From assembly GCA_014650015.1 (NCBI GenBank), contig BMUD01000001.1, positions 102,103 through 166,102 on the forward strand: 64,000 nt of DNA, in the 5' to 3' direction. The position numbers were made by a program, and so were the translations under genes. Below are positions 17,707 through 26,234 of this stretch, one piece after another. The stretch's first letter is position 1. Every line of letters begins with the position of its first letter. The stretch comes from Streptomyces griseoloalbus (GTDB lineage: Bacteria > Actinomycetota > Actinomycetes > Streptomycetales > Streptomycetaceae). The notes under the pieces were generated by a model, which was not told where the DNA came from, ran no database searches, and was given only the letters and a program-made list of their open reading frames with translations.

Positions 17707-17750
17707 GAGAAGGGGCTGGTGACCGTGGTCACCAGCCCCTTCTCGGTTTT
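17707..17750 (+). terminator. Strong terminator after the GroES-like gene
   Basis: gagaaggggctggtgacc and its exact complement are separated by only two bases and followed by cggtttt, a long GC stem with a T-tail 10 nt after the stop. Confidence 0.85.
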
Positions 17751-17756
17751 CGGGCC

Positions 17757-17777
17757 AGGGCCTGTCGGACAGGCCCT
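17757..17777. repeat. 21-bp palindrome upstream of the guanidine-III element
   Basis: agggcctgtc and gacaggccct flank a single central base. It lies between the upstream terminator and the riboswitch, so it may be an operator or part of the 5' leader. No binding protein is known. Confidence 0.4.
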
Positions 17778-17800
17778 AGGGTGGGAGGACCCTTCGGGGT

Positions 17801-17843
17801 CCCGACGAGACGCGCCGTACCGGGGTGAAGGCAAAGACGACGC
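17801..17843 (+). promoter_or_regulatory. Guanidine-III (ykkC-III) riboswitch candidate
   Basis: The segment cccgacgagacgcgccgtac, followed by cgggg and then gcaaagacgacgc, closely follows the guanidine-III aptamer as I remember it from Thermobifida: GACGAG, GCGCCGUACC and CAAGACG-type segments in the same order and spacing. cccg (17801-17804) can pair with cggg (17821-17824), and gcgccgt with acgacgc, with one C-A mismatch. It lies directly upstream of an SMR-family gene, and guanidinium exporters of that family are the usual target. A covariance-model search would settle it. Confidence 0.75.
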
Positions 17844-17873
17844 ACCCCCGTTTCCGTTCGTGTCCCGGAGGTG
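17843..17873 (+). promoter_or_regulatory. Possible expression platform: ribosome-binding-site sequestering hairpin
   Basis: cacccccg (17843-17850) can pair, with one mismatch, with cggaggtg (17866-17873), which contains the ribosome-binding site of the SMR gene. The same cacccccg can alternatively pair with ccggggtg inside the aptamer. This fits translational control, but is inference. Confidence 0.4.
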
Positions 17874-17879
17874 CCTGTC

Positions 17880-18200
17880 ATGGCCTGGGTTCTGCTTGTC
17901 GTCGCCGGTCTGCTGGAGGTGGGCTGGGCGGTCGGTATGAAGTACACCGATGGTTTCACCCGGCTCGTGCCCAGTGTTCTCACCGGTGCGGGCATCGTGG
18001 GCAGCATGCTGTTGCTGTCGTATGCCGCTCGTACGCTGCCCATCGGTACGGCGTACGGCGTGTGGGTGGGGATCGGTGCGGCCGGGGCGGCGGTGCTGGG
18101 GATGGTGGTGCTGGGTGAGCCGGTGACCCTCGCGCGGGTCTTCTTCGTCTGCCTGTTGCTGGTCGCGGTAGTGGGGTTGAAGGCGACCTCCGGGCACTGA
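17880..18200 (+). CDS. sugE: Small multidrug resistance (SMR) transporter, guanidinium exporter type
   Basis: This 106-aa protein has four membrane helices. MAWVLLVVAGLLEVGWAVGMK contains conserved Glu13 of helix 1, and the Gly-Trp-Ala-Val-Gly-Met-Lys context is the SugE/Gdx signature rather than EmrE. PIGTAYGVWVGIGAAGAAVLG and LGEPVTLARVFFV are also typical. Members export guanidinium in exchange for protons as dual-topology dimers. ATG 17880 has a strong cggaggtg ribosome-binding site. The riboswitch candidate upstream supports guanidine as inducer and substrate. Confidence 0.9.
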   Translation: MAWVLLVVAGLLEVGWAVGMKYTDGFTRLVPSVLTGAGIVGSMLLLSYAARTLPIGTAYGVWVGIGAAGAAVLGMVVLGEPVTLARVFFVCLLLVAVVGLKATSGH

Positions 18201-18206
18201 CCGGGT

Positions 18207-20564
18207 TCACCACCAGTCTCCGCGGTTGTTCTGGGTGAGGGCGCCGGTCAGGCCGTCCTGGCCGGTGAGGCCGTCCCCGTTGGCGTCGCCGTCGTCGGTG
18301 TCGCCGTCGCCGGTGTCTCCCGTGGTGCCGCCGTCGGTCGTCCCGCCGGTGTTCCCGCCGTCTGCGCCCGTGGTGGCGCCGCCGGTCGTCCAGTCGTCCG
18401 GCTGTTCCGCGGTGTCGTCCGGGGTGCGGCTGCCGGTGCCGGTGGCGTCCGGTGTCCCGCTGTCGAAGTTGTCGGTCGGGTCGCCGGGGGAGCGCGGGCG
18501 CATGCTGGTGTCGTCGTCGGGTGGCTGGGTCCGCCAGGCGCCGGGCTGGAGGCGGAGGTCGAAGGCCTTGACGGGCTGGCCCTTGAGGGCGTCGCGGGTG
18601 TACTGGCCCCAGATTTCCGCGGGGGCGCCGCCGCCGTTGACGCGGGGCAGGCCCATGGCGCCGTAGAGGGGTGTGTGGCCGGCGGTGACGGGGTCCTGGC
18701 CCATGACGGCGACGACGGTGGCGAGGTCGGGGGTGTAGCCGGCGAACCAGGCGGCGGTGTCCTCCTCGGCGGTGCCGGTCTTGCCGGCGGCGGGGCGGCC
18801 GGCTGTCTGGGCGGCGGTGGCGGTGCCCTTCTCGACGACGCCGCGCAGGACGGAGGTGGTGGTGTCGGCGGCTTGGCGGCTGACGGCCTGGCGGGGGCGG
18901 CGTTCGGGCAGTGGGACGGTGTCGGGGCCCCTGGTGACCTTTTCGATCATCGTGTAGGCGCTGTGCCTGCCGTGGTTGGCGAGGGTCGCGTAGGCCTTGG
19001 CCATGTCGAGGACGCTGGCGGTGGCGACGCCGAGGGCGATGGACGGGCCGGCGTCGTCGAGGCTGGGGGTGTTCTTGGACAGGCCCAGGTCGATCGCGGT
19101 CTGCCGGACCTTGTCGGGGCCGACGTCGACGGCCATCTGTGCGTAGACGGCGTTGACGGATTTGTCGGTGGCCTCGCGGACGGTGATCCTGCCGTAGTCG
19201 CGGTGGTCCTCGTTCTCGGGTGCGTAGCGTCCGCTCCAGCCCTGGACGGGGCGTTCGCTGGTGCCGTCGTAGACGGTGTTGGGGGTGATGGGGCGGCCGT
19301 CCTGGGTGCGGGAGTCGTTCTCGACCGCGGAGGTGAAGACGAACGGCTTGAAGGAGGAGCCGACCTGGAAGTCCCGGCGGGTGGCGTTGGGGGTGTACTG
19401 CTTGACGTAGTCGACGCCGTTGTACAGGGCGACGACCTTGCCGGTTCTGGGGTCGACGGAGGCGCCGCCCGCGCGGACGTGGGTGTCGACCTTGCGATTC
19501 TTCGGGTCGAGCCGGTCCATCAGGTTGTCGTTGACGGCGTCGACGAAGGCGTCCTGTTTGTCTTTGCTGAGGGTGGTGGTGATGCGGTAGCCGCCGGCGT
19601 CGAGGGAGGCTTCGTCGACGATGTCGTTCTCGATGAGGTGGTTCTTGGCGATGGTGACGATGTAGCCGCGCTGGCCGGACAGGCCGGTGGGGAGGGTGGT
19701 CGCCTTGGGTGTGGGGAACCGCATGCCGTCGCGTTCGGAGGGGCTGAGCCAGCCTTCGTCGACCATGCCGTCCAGGACGTAGTTCCAGCGGTCTTCGACG
19801 GCTTCGCGGTTGTGCGGGTGGGTGATGACGTCGTACTGGCTGGGGGCGTTGACGAGGGCGGCGAGGTAGGCGGCGCGGCCGGCGTCGAGTCGGGAGGCGT
19901 CGATGCCGTAGTAGGCGTGGGCGGCGGCTTGGATGCCGTAGGCGCCCCGGCCGAAGAAGCTGGTGTTGAGGTAGCCCTCGAGGATCTGGTCCTTGGTCTG
20001 TTCGCGGTCGAGTTTGATGGAGATGAAGAACTCCTTCACCTTGCGGGTGACGGTCTGCTCCTGGCGGAGGTAGTAGTTCTTCACGTACTGCTGGGTGATG
20101 GTGGAGCCGGACTGTTTGCCCTTGCCGGTGGCGGTGTTCCAGGCGGCGCGGATCATGGCCTGGGGGTCGACGGCGGACTCGGTGTAGAAGTCGCGGTCCT
20201 CGGCGGCCAGGACGGCGTGCTGGGCGTCCTTGGAGATCTGGGCGAGGGTGACGTTCTCCCGGTTGACCTCGCCGTCGCGGGCGATGACGGAGCCGTCGGC
20301 GTAGAGGTAGACGTTGGCCTGTTGGGTGGCGAGGGCGTTGGCGGCGGGGATCTGCACGAGGTGGTAGCCGAGGAAGAAGCCGCCGACGACGAGCAGGGCG
20401 GCGATGAGGAGGCTGCCGAGCGTCGTCCGCCAGGTGGGGATCAGCCGGCGCCATCCGGTGCGCTGGGGGGTGCCTCCCGCCCTGCCCCGGCGGGGGGCGG
20501 ACGCCTGGGGCCGTCTCGGTGCCCAGCCCCGGTCGGGCTGCTGCGGCTGCGGCTCGTCGCTCAT
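18207..20564 (-). CDS. Bifunctional penicillin-binding protein (glycosyltransferase/transpeptidase, class A)
   Basis: This 785-aa peptidoglycan synthase has a cytoplasmic Pro/Arg-rich tail, one membrane helix at about 47-67, and a GT51 glycosyltransferase domain. The catalytic Glu is in AAEDRDFY near 122, and STITQQYVKNYYL and EGYLNTSFFGRGAYGIQAAA follow. The transpeptidase domain has SSFK (403-406, nucleophile Ser), KSVN (468-471) and KTGT (595-598). The last roughly 95 residues are a disordered Gly/Thr/Asp-rich tail. GTG at 20573 is an alternative start. A gene for a related activity is not nearby; it acts at the outer face of the membrane. Confidence 0.93.
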   Translation of the reverse strand: MSDEPQPQQPDRGWAPRRPQASAPRRGRAGGTPQRTGWRRLIPTWRTTLGSLLIAALLVVGGFFLGYHLVQIPAANALATQQANVYLYADGSVIARDGEVNRENVTLAQISKDAQHAVLAAEDRDFYTESAVDPQAMIRAAWNTATGKGKQSGSTITQQYVKNYYLRQEQTVTRKVKEFFISIKLDREQTKDQILEGYLNTSFFGRGAYGIQAAAHAYYGIDASRLDAGRAAYLAALVNAPSQYDVITHPHNREAVEDRWNYVLDGMVDEGWLSPSERDGMRFPTPKATTLPTGLSGQRGYIVTIAKNHLIENDIVDEASLDAGGYRITTTLSKDKQDAFVDAVNDNLMDRLDPKNRKVDTHVRAGGASVDPRTGKVVALYNGVDYVKQYTPNATRRDFQVGSSFKPFVFTSAVENDSRTQDGRPITPNTVYDGTSERPVQGWSGRYAPENEDHRDYGRITVREATDKSVNAVYAQMAVDVGPDKVRQTAIDLGLSKNTPSLDDAGPSIALGVATASVLDMAKAYATLANHGRHSAYTMIEKVTRGPDTVPLPERRPRQAVSRQAADTTTSVLRGVVEKGTATAAQTAGRPAAGKTGTAEEDTAAWFAGYTPDLATVVAVMGQDPVTAGHTPLYGAMGLPRVNGGGAPAEIWGQYTRDALKGQPVKAFDLRLQPGAWRTQPPDDDTSMRPRSPGDPTDNFDSGTPDATGTGSRTPDDTAEQPDDWTTGGATTGADGGNTGGTTDGGTTGDTGDGDTDDGDANGDGLTGQDGLTGALTQNNRGDWW

Positions 20565-20833
20565 GTCGTGCACGGACTCCTGTTTCGCCTCGTTCGCGTT
20601 GTTCGTGGCGTTCGTCGCTGTACGGGTGATGCGTTCCTCTTATTCAAGACTGTCCCATCCGGTGACGCGTTCCCCGGTGACGGCGCGCGTCGCGCACCCG
20701 TCCGGCTTCTCACACGCATGGCCCTGTGGGGGTGCTCGCGGGTGGGGGGCGGGGCGGGAAATGCGTGGCGGCGGGCCGGGCGCGCGCACTAGGCTCCTGC
20801 GCTTCGGTGCCGGTGCGGAGGAGGGTGGTGGGC

Positions 20834-21634
20834 GTGGGCTCGGGGCGGCTGTATCTGGCCGTGGCGGTGGGGGGTTTCCGGCGGTACGCGTCGTATCGGG
20901 CGGCCACCGCTGCCGGGGTGTTCACCAACACCGTGTTCGGGCTGATCCTCGTGTACACGTATCTGGCGCTGTGGGAGGAGAAGCCGGGGCTCGGGGGGTA
21001 CGACCAGGCGCAGGCGGTGACGTATGTGTGGCTGGGGCAGTGCCTGTACGCGACGCTGGCCATTCAGGGGGGCGGTGCGGAGAAGGACCTGATGGAGCGC
21101 ATCCGCACCGGTGAGATCGCGGTCGACCTGTACCGGCCGGTCGATCTGCAGGTGTGGTGGCTGGCGGGTGATGTGGGGCGGGCGCTGTTCCAGATGCTGG
21201 GGCGGGGGGTGGTCCCGTTCGTGTTCGGCTGGCTGTTCTTCCCGATGGCGCTGCCGACGGAGGTGACCGTGTGGGCGGCGTTCGCGGTCACGTTGCTGCT
21301 GGCGACGGTGGTGAGTTTCGCGATCCGCTATCTGGCGGCCCTGAGCGTGTTCTGGCTGATGGACGGTATGGGCGTCGGCCAGGTGCTGATGATCACGGGG
21401 GTGTTCTTCTCGGGCATGGTGCTGCCGCTGAACGCCTTTCCGGGGGTGTACGGCGATGTCGTGCGGGTGCTGCCGTGGGCGGCGCAGATCCAGATGCCGG
21501 CGGATGTGCTGATGGGGGAGGCCGAGCCGTTGGGGGCGTTCGCGTTCCAGGCGGCGTGGGCGGTGGCGCTGTTGGCGTTGGGGCGGCTGGTGCAGTCGGC
21601 GGCGACGCGTCGGGTGGTGGTGCAGGGTGGGTGA
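20834..21634 (+). CDS. ABC-2 type transporter permease (COG4587-like)
   Basis: This roughly 266-aa protein has six predicted membrane segments; FRRYASYRAATAAGVFTNTV starts the first region. The cytoplasmic loop EKDLMERIRTGEIAVDLYRPVDL is characteristic of this uncharacterised exporter family. The start is uncertain among GTGs at 20825, 20828 and 20834, all close to a gaggagg ribosome-binding site. It overlaps the next gene by 8 bp and forms an operon with a second permease and an ATPase. Related three-gene exporters have been linked to viologen or antibiotic efflux; the substrate here is unknown. Confidence 0.82.
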   Translation: MGSGRLYLAVAVGGFRRYASYRAATAAGVFTNTVFGLILVYTYLALWEEKPGLGGYDQAQAVTYVWLGQCLYATLAIQGGGAEKDLMERIRTGEIAVDLYRPVDLQVWWLAGDVGRALFQMLGRGVVPFVFGWLFFPMALPTEVTVWAAFAVTLLLATVVSFAIRYLAALSVFWLMDGMGVGQVLMITGVFFSGMVLPLNAFPGVYGDVVRVLPWAAQIQMPADVLMGEAEPLGAFAFQAAWAVALLALGRLVQSAATRRVVVQGG

Positions 21635-22448
21635 GCGGAGCGTTGTCGCCGAGGGGTTGCGGGCCTACTGGCTGATCGCGGGGATGTGGGTGCGGGCGGG
21701 CATGACCTACCGCGCCTCCTTCGTCGCCACGATGGTCGGCAACCTGGTGATGACCGGCATGGACTTCGTGGGGATTTTGCTGATGTTCTCGCAGGTCGAC
21801 TCGTTGGGCGGCTGGTCGCTGCCCGAGGTCGCCCTGCTGTACGGGCTGTCGGTGACGTCGTTCGGGATCGCCGATCTGGTGCTGGGCTCGATGGACGTGC
21901 TGGGTGCCCGGATGCGGGACGGTTCGTTCGACACGCTGCTGGTGCGTCCCGCGCCGGTGCTCGCGCAGGTCGGCGCGGACCGTTTCGCGGTGCGCCGTCT
22001 GGGCCGGGTCGTTCAGGGCACGGTGGTGCTGGGGTGGGCGCTGGCGTCGGTGGACGTCGACTGGAGTGTGCCGAAGGTGCTGCTGGTGCCGGTGATGGTG
22101 CTCAGCGGTGCGGCGATCTTCTCGGCGGTGTTCGTGGCGGGGGCGGCCTTCCAGATCTTCGCGCAGGATGCCGCCGAGGTGCAGAACGCGTTCACGTACG
22201 GCGGGACCACGCTGCTGCAGTATCCGCCGAGCGTGTTCGGGAAGGATCTGGTGCGCGGGGCGACGTTCGTGCTGCCGCTCGCCTTCGTCAACTGGGTGCC
22301 CGCGGCCTACCTCCTGGGGCGGCCGTACCCGATCGGTCTGCCGTCGTGGGCGGCGTTCGTGTCGCCGCTGGTGGCGGTGGTGTGTTGTGCGCTGGCGGGT
22401 CTGGCGTGGCGGACGGGGCTCAGGTCGTACCGGAGTACGGGGAGTTAG
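21627..22448 (+). CDS. ABC-2 type transporter permease (COG3694-like)
   Basis: This 273-aa membrane protein has six predicted helices and starts at a GTG that overlaps the end of the first permease, a sign of translational coupling. LRAYWLIAGMWVRAGMTYRAS and RMRDGSFDTLLVRPAPVLAQ resemble the second permease of the same exporter type. The two permeases should form a heterodimer with two copies of the ATPase encoded 9 bp downstream. Confidence 0.82.
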   Translation: MGERSVVAEGLRAYWLIAGMWVRAGMTYRASFVATMVGNLVMTGMDFVGILLMFSQVDSLGGWSLPEVALLYGLSVTSFGIADLVLGSMDVLGARMRDGSFDTLLVRPAPVLAQVGADRFAVRRLGRVVQGTVVLGWALASVDVDWSVPKVLLVPVMVLSGAAIFSAVFVAGAAFQIFAQDAAEVQNAFTYGGTTLLQYPPSVFGKDLVRGATFVLPLAFVNWVPAAYLLGRPYPIGLPSWAAFVSPLVAVVCCALAGLAWRTGLRSYRSTGS

Positions 22449-22457
22449 CGAGCGGAC

Positions 22458-23447
22458 ATGGACCCTTTCACGATGGACCCTTTCATCGAACTGGACGGTG
22501 TCGAGAAGGTTTTCGACGTGCGCCGGAAGACCGGCTTCCTGAAGCGGGAGCGGCATCGGGTGCGGGCCGTCGACTCGATCTCCTTCACGGTGGCGCGCGG
22601 TGAGATGGTCGGCTACATCGGCCCGAACGGCGCCGGGAAGTCGACGACGATCAAGATGCTGACCGGGATTCTCACGCCGAGCGGCGGCCGGCTGCGGGTC
22701 GCCGGGATCGATCCCTCCCGTGAGCGGAAGCGGCTGGCGCACCGGATGGGGGTGGTGTTCGGGCAGCGTACGACGCTGTGGTGGGACCTGCCGCTGATCG
22801 ACTCGTACAAGCTGATGCACCGCATGTACCGCATCCCGGACGCGCGGTACCGCGAGAACCTGGACCGGATGGTCGAACTCCTGGATTTGGGCGAGCTGTT
22901 GGCCGTGCCGGTGCGTCAGCTGTCGCTGGGGCAGCGGATGCGCGGGGACATCGCGGCGGCGCTGCTGCACGACCCGGAGGTGCTGTACCTCGACGAGCCG
23001 ACCATCGGTCTGGACGTCATCTCCAAGACGAAGGTGCGGGACTTCCTGCGGCAGTTGAACGCCGAGCGCGCCACGACGGTGCTGCTGACCACGCACGATC
23101 TGCAGGACATCGAGCAGTTGTGCTCGCGGGTGATGGTCATCGACCACGGCCGGCTGGTGTACGACGGTGCGCTCGCCGGGTTGCACGAGGCGGGGGAGAG
23201 CGAGCGGACCCTGGTGGTGGACCTGGAGCGGGAACTCCCGCCGATCGAGGCGCCGCCGCCGGCGCGGGTGGTCCGGGTGGAGGGGCCGCGGCAGTGGCTG
23301 GCGTTCCCGGCGTCGGCGTCGGCGGCGGGGCTGGTGGCGCGGATCGCGGCGGAGTATCCACTGGTCGACCTGTCGGTGCGGGAGCCCGACATCGAGGCGG
23401 TCATCGCGAAGATGTACGCGGAGCGGGCCGACCGGGCGGTCTCGTAG
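22458..23447 (+). CDS. ABC transporter ATP-binding protein (COG4586-like)
   Basis: This 329-aa ATPase powers the two-permease exporter encoded upstream. Walker A GPNGAGKS has Lys61, the ABC signature is LSLGQRMRGD, Walker B is VLYLDEPTIGLD, and the H-loop is TTHD. The extra roughly 80-aa C-terminal region is typical of exporter ATPases of the COG4586 type. An odd detail is that the start holds a direct repeat of atggaccctttc (22458 and 22473), offering two in-frame ATGs 15 bp apart. A tandem-repeat region follows the stop. Confidence 0.93.
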   Translation: MDPFTMDPFIELDGVEKVFDVRRKTGFLKRERHRVRAVDSISFTVARGEMVGYIGPNGAGKSTTIKMLTGILTPSGGRLRVAGIDPSRERKRLAHRMGVVFGQRTTLWWDLPLIDSYKLMHRMYRIPDARYRENLDRMVELLDLGELLAVPVRQLSLGQRMRGDIAAALLHDPEVLYLDEPTIGLDVISKTKVRDFLRQLNAERATTVLLTTHDLQDIEQLCSRVMVIDHGRLVYDGALAGLHEAGESERTLVVDLERELPPIEAPPPARVVRVEGPRQWLAFPASASAAGLVARIAAEYPLVDLSVREPDIEAVIAKMYAERADRAVS

Positions 23448-23457
23448 CCGCCGAGGT

Positions 23458-23640
23458 CGTCGTGGCCCTCTGTAGCCGATGCAGCCGTTGTAGCCGCTGT
23501 AGCCGCTGGTAGCTGTCGTGGCCGTCGTGGCCGGGCGTCGTAGGCGTCGTGGCCCTCTGTAGCCGTTGCAGCCGTTGCAGCCGTTGCAGCCGTTGTAGCC
23601 GCTGGTAGCTGTCGTGGCCGTCGTGGCCGGGCGTCGTAGG
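23458..23640. repeat. Nested tandem repeat: two long units built from 9-bp repeats
   Basis: Two copies of one block lie head to tail: 23458-23544 (87 bp) and 23545-23640 (96 bp). Both begin cgtcgtggccctctgtagcc and end in gtcgtggccgtcgtggcc plus gggcgtcgtagg. Inside each is a run of the 9-mer tgYagccgY, four copies in the first block and five in the second; this accounts exactly for the 9-bp length difference. The region is non-coding between the ABC operon and the DUF1707 gene. It looks like a minisatellite with slippage history. Confidence 0.85.
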
Positions 23641-23691
23641 CGTCGTGGTCGTCGTAGCCGTGTGGTGGAGGCAACTCGTAGGCTGCTGGGT

Positions 23692-24507
23692 ATGACCGAC
23701 GACGCAGCCGCCCGGGACCTTCGCGCCTCCGACGCCGACCGTGAACGGGTCGCCGAGATCCTGCGGGACGCCCTCACGGAGGGCCGCCTCGACATGGAGG
23801 AGTTCGAGGAGCGGCTGGACGCGACGTACAAGGCGCGGACGTACGGGGAACTGGCGCCGATCACGCGCGATCTGCCGGGCCACGGCACGGCGGCGGTGCC
23901 CGCCGTCTCCCTGATGAAGGACCCGGAGCGGGGCGGTGACTGGGGGGACCGGATCGTCGGCGGTGACGAGGGCACGTCGACGTGGGCCGTGGCCGTGATG
24001 TCGGGCTTCCAGCGCAAGGGCCACTGGACGGCGCCGCGGCGGTTCAACTGCTTCGCCTTCTGGGGTGGCGGGGAGATCGATCTGCGGGAGGCGTACTTCG
24101 CGGACCGCGAGATCGTGATCAACGCCGTCGCGATCATGGGCGGGGTGGACGTCGTCGTCCCGCCCGGGGTCGAGGTGGTGGTGCGCGGCATCGGCATCAT
24201 GGGCGGCTTCGACCACCGCGAGGAAGGCGTACCGGGCGAGCCGGGCGCGCCCCGGGTGATCGTGACGGGCCTGGCCTTCTGGGGTGGCGTCGGCGTCCAG
24301 CGCAAGCTCCCCCGCTCGGAGAAGCAGCGGCTGCGCGAGGAACGCCGCCGCCAGAAACTGGAACGCAAGGAGAACGGCCGCCGGGAACTGGAAGGCTCCC
24401 GCCGCGACCCCCACGGCCTTCACGACCCGCTGGGCCTGGACCTCCACGGCCGGCCCGACCGGCAGCCGGAGGAAAGGGGGGACCACCGGCGGGACGGGGA
24501 CCGCTGA
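23692..24507 (+). CDS. DUF1707 protein with LiaF-like C-terminal domain
   Basis: This 271-aa protein starts MTDDAAARDLRASDADRERVAEIL, the DUF1707 (SHOCT-like) domain common in actinobacteria. The central FNCFAFWGGGEIDLREAYF and VDVVVPPGVEVVVRGIGIMG form a beta-helical region like the LiaF C-terminal (DUF2154) cell-wall-stress domain. The last 60 residues are highly charged and probably disordered. There is no membrane segment. The ATG at 23692 is fixed by the domain start. A role in envelope-stress sensing is inferred from the domain only. Confidence 0.82.
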   Translation: MTDDAAARDLRASDADRERVAEILRDALTEGRLDMEEFEERLDATYKARTYGELAPITRDLPGHGTAAVPAVSLMKDPERGGDWGDRIVGGDEGTSTWAVAVMSGFQRKGHWTAPRRFNCFAFWGGGEIDLREAYFADREIVINAVAIMGGVDVVVPPGVEVVVRGIGIMGGFDHREEGVPGEPGAPRVIVTGLAFWGGVGVQRKLPRSEKQRLREERRRQKLERKENGRRELEGSRRDPHGLHDPLGLDLHGRPDRQPEERGDHRRDGDR

Positions 24508-24527
24508 GCGGCTCCCGCTCCACCAAG

Positions 24528-24575
24528 CCCGGCACGCGCCCGCACCTCCCGGCACGCGCCCGCACCTCCCGGCAC
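24528..24575. repeat. 20-bp tandem repeat, 2.4 copies
   Basis: cccggcacgcgcccgcacct occurs at 24528-24547 and 24548-24567, followed by a partial third copy. It is non-coding, between DUF1707 and the convergent esterase gene. Confidence 0.8.
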
Positions 24576-24647
24576 ACGGGCGTACCGGTCGCGGCCGGCC
24601 GCCGGCGGTCCTGTCCTCCCGCCAACAGTGGGCCGCCCCGCGAGCCC

Positions 24648-26015
24648 CTACAGCTCCGCCGGTGCCCCGCCCTTCAGCGTGTCCAGGTCGAAGGTCTCCG
24701 CCATCCTCGTGTAGCCCTTGTCGCTCGGGTGGAGGTGGTCGCCGGAGTCGTAGTCCGAGCGGAAGCGGCGGGGGTCGTACGGGTCGCGGAGCGCCTTGTC
24801 GAAGTCGGCGACCGCGTCGAACACGTGCCCCGCGCGGATCTCCTCGTTGATCCGCTGCCGTACCGCCTCGCGTGCGTCGGTGTGGCCGCGGTGGCCGCCG
24901 AACGGCATCAGGGTCGCGCCGACGACCTTCAGCCCTCGGGCGTGCGCCCGCTCGACCAGGGTGTCGAGGCCCGCCACGATCCGGTCCGGGTCGGCGGTGC
25001 CGGGGTGGCGCAGGATGTCGTTGATGCCGAGGACGATGACGACGACCTTGACGTTCGTGCGGCCCAGGACGTCGCGGCCGAAGCGGTTCACACCGCTGGG
25101 GTTCTCGGCGGGGCGGCCGAGGCCGTCGGTGAGGACCCGGTTGCCGCTGATGCCCTCGTTGACGACGCTGTAGCGCGGCACGTCCCGCCCGGAGGCGAGC
25201 GCGTCGCGCAGCCGGTCGGACAGCACGTCCGGCCAGCGGTTGTTGGCACCGGTGGTGGAGGTGATCCCGTCGGTCAGCGAGTCGCCGAGGACGACGACGG
25301 TGCCGTCCGACTCGTTGCTCAGCACGTCCAGCGCGGTCACATACCGCCAGAAGGTGCTCTGCTCGGTGTACGCCGCCCCGGTCGCGTCCCGGGTGTGCTC
25401 GCCCTCGGCGACGTACGAGATCTGGCGCGCGTGCGGGTGGTAGGTGACCGGGCCGGACGGGGTGGGGGAGTACGTGGTGACCAGGACGTCCCCGTCGTGC
25501 GGGACGGCGATGCGCACGATGTCGCTGATCACCTGTCCGCCGGCCGGGATGACGACCGTCGGGCTGCCGGTGAAGGTGAGGTGCCGCATGGTCTCGGCGA
25601 GCGCCGCGGCCGTGCCGGAGCCCGCGGAGACGGCGATCGAGGCGTGGGTGATGGTGAGCGGGGACTGGCCGTAGAGGTTGGACAGCGTGACGCGGGCACT
25701 CGTACCGCCGGCGCTGGTGTGGACGACGTTGCGCACCGAGCGGCCCGCGAGTCCCGTCATCTCCGTGCCGGGCTCGCCCCCGACCGGGGAGGTGGCCCAG
25801 GAGGCGACCCAGGTGCCGGTGGAGGCGGGTGCGGCCGGGTTGTTCCGCTCGCCGCGGCCACCGGCGAGGGTGTTGTGGTGCGTCGTACCGTCGTCGGCCG
25901 CCACACCGACGTAGATGGCGGCGGACACCGCCACGATCGCGGCGACGATCGCGGTGAGCAGGGCGCGCTGCCTGGCCGGAGGCGCCCCCGCGCCCCCGTC
26001 ACGACCCCGGGTCAT
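24648..26015 (-). CDS. Secreted SGNH/GDSL-family esterase or lipase
   Basis: This 455-aa protein has an N-terminal membrane/signal segment (ALLTAIVAAIVAVSAAIYVG, residues 18-37) and a beta-sandwich domain. The SGNH hydrolase domain follows: block I GDSLTDG (about 244-250, nucleophile Ser), block III GISGNRV, GINDI and block V DHLHPS with the catalytic His. Substrates may be acyl or acetyl esters of lipids or polysaccharides, acting outside the membrane. ATG 26015 is chosen for its aggaga ribosome-binding site; the open frame extends to 26072. Confidence 0.88.
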   Translation of the reverse strand: MTRGRDGGAGAPPARQRALLTAIVAAIVAVSAAIYVGVAADDGTTHHNTLAGGRGERNNPAAPASTGTWVASWATSPVGGEPGTEMTGLAGRSVRNVVHTSAGGTSARVTLSNLYGQSPLTITHASIAVSAGSGTAAALAETMRHLTFTGSPTVVIPAGGQVISDIVRIAVPHDGDVLVTTYSPTPSGPVTYHPHARQISYVAEGEHTRDATGAAYTEQSTFWRYVTALDVLSNESDGTVVVLGDSLTDGITSTTGANNRWPDVLSDRLRDALASGRDVPRYSVVNEGISGNRVLTDGLGRPAENPSGVNRFGRDVLGRTNVKVVVIVLGINDILRHPGTADPDRIVAGLDTLVERAHARGLKVVGATLMPFGGHRGHTDAREAVRQRINEEIRAGHVFDAVADFDKALRDPYDPRRFRSDYDSGDHLHPSDKGYTRMAETFDLDTLKGGAPAEL

Positions 26016-26234
26016 GCTGTTCTGTTCTCCTCGGGAGATGGGAGCCTCAAGACTCCGATCCGATGACCCCATGATGTGTCATGGGTGGTGGGGAGACCGA
26101 CGGGACCCCTGGTGATCCCCTAGGTGATCCCCCTGGACAATCCCCCTCCGGACAGACGCCGGGAACTCCTGTCCCGTTCCGGGAGTCGGTCAGGAAGGGA
26201 CAATGTGTGAGGGATCACCGAGCGGGTGGAGCGG

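Noticed and set aside
18675-20792. Long plus-strand frame of 705 codons opposite the PBP gene
   Set aside because: It is a GC-bias shadow of the PBP gene; the translation is Gly/Val/Asp repeats without domains.
23458-23640. Regular repeats resembling a CRISPR array
   Set aside because: The units are directly adjacent 9-mers inside two long blocks, with no spacer of unique sequence and no cas genes nearby.
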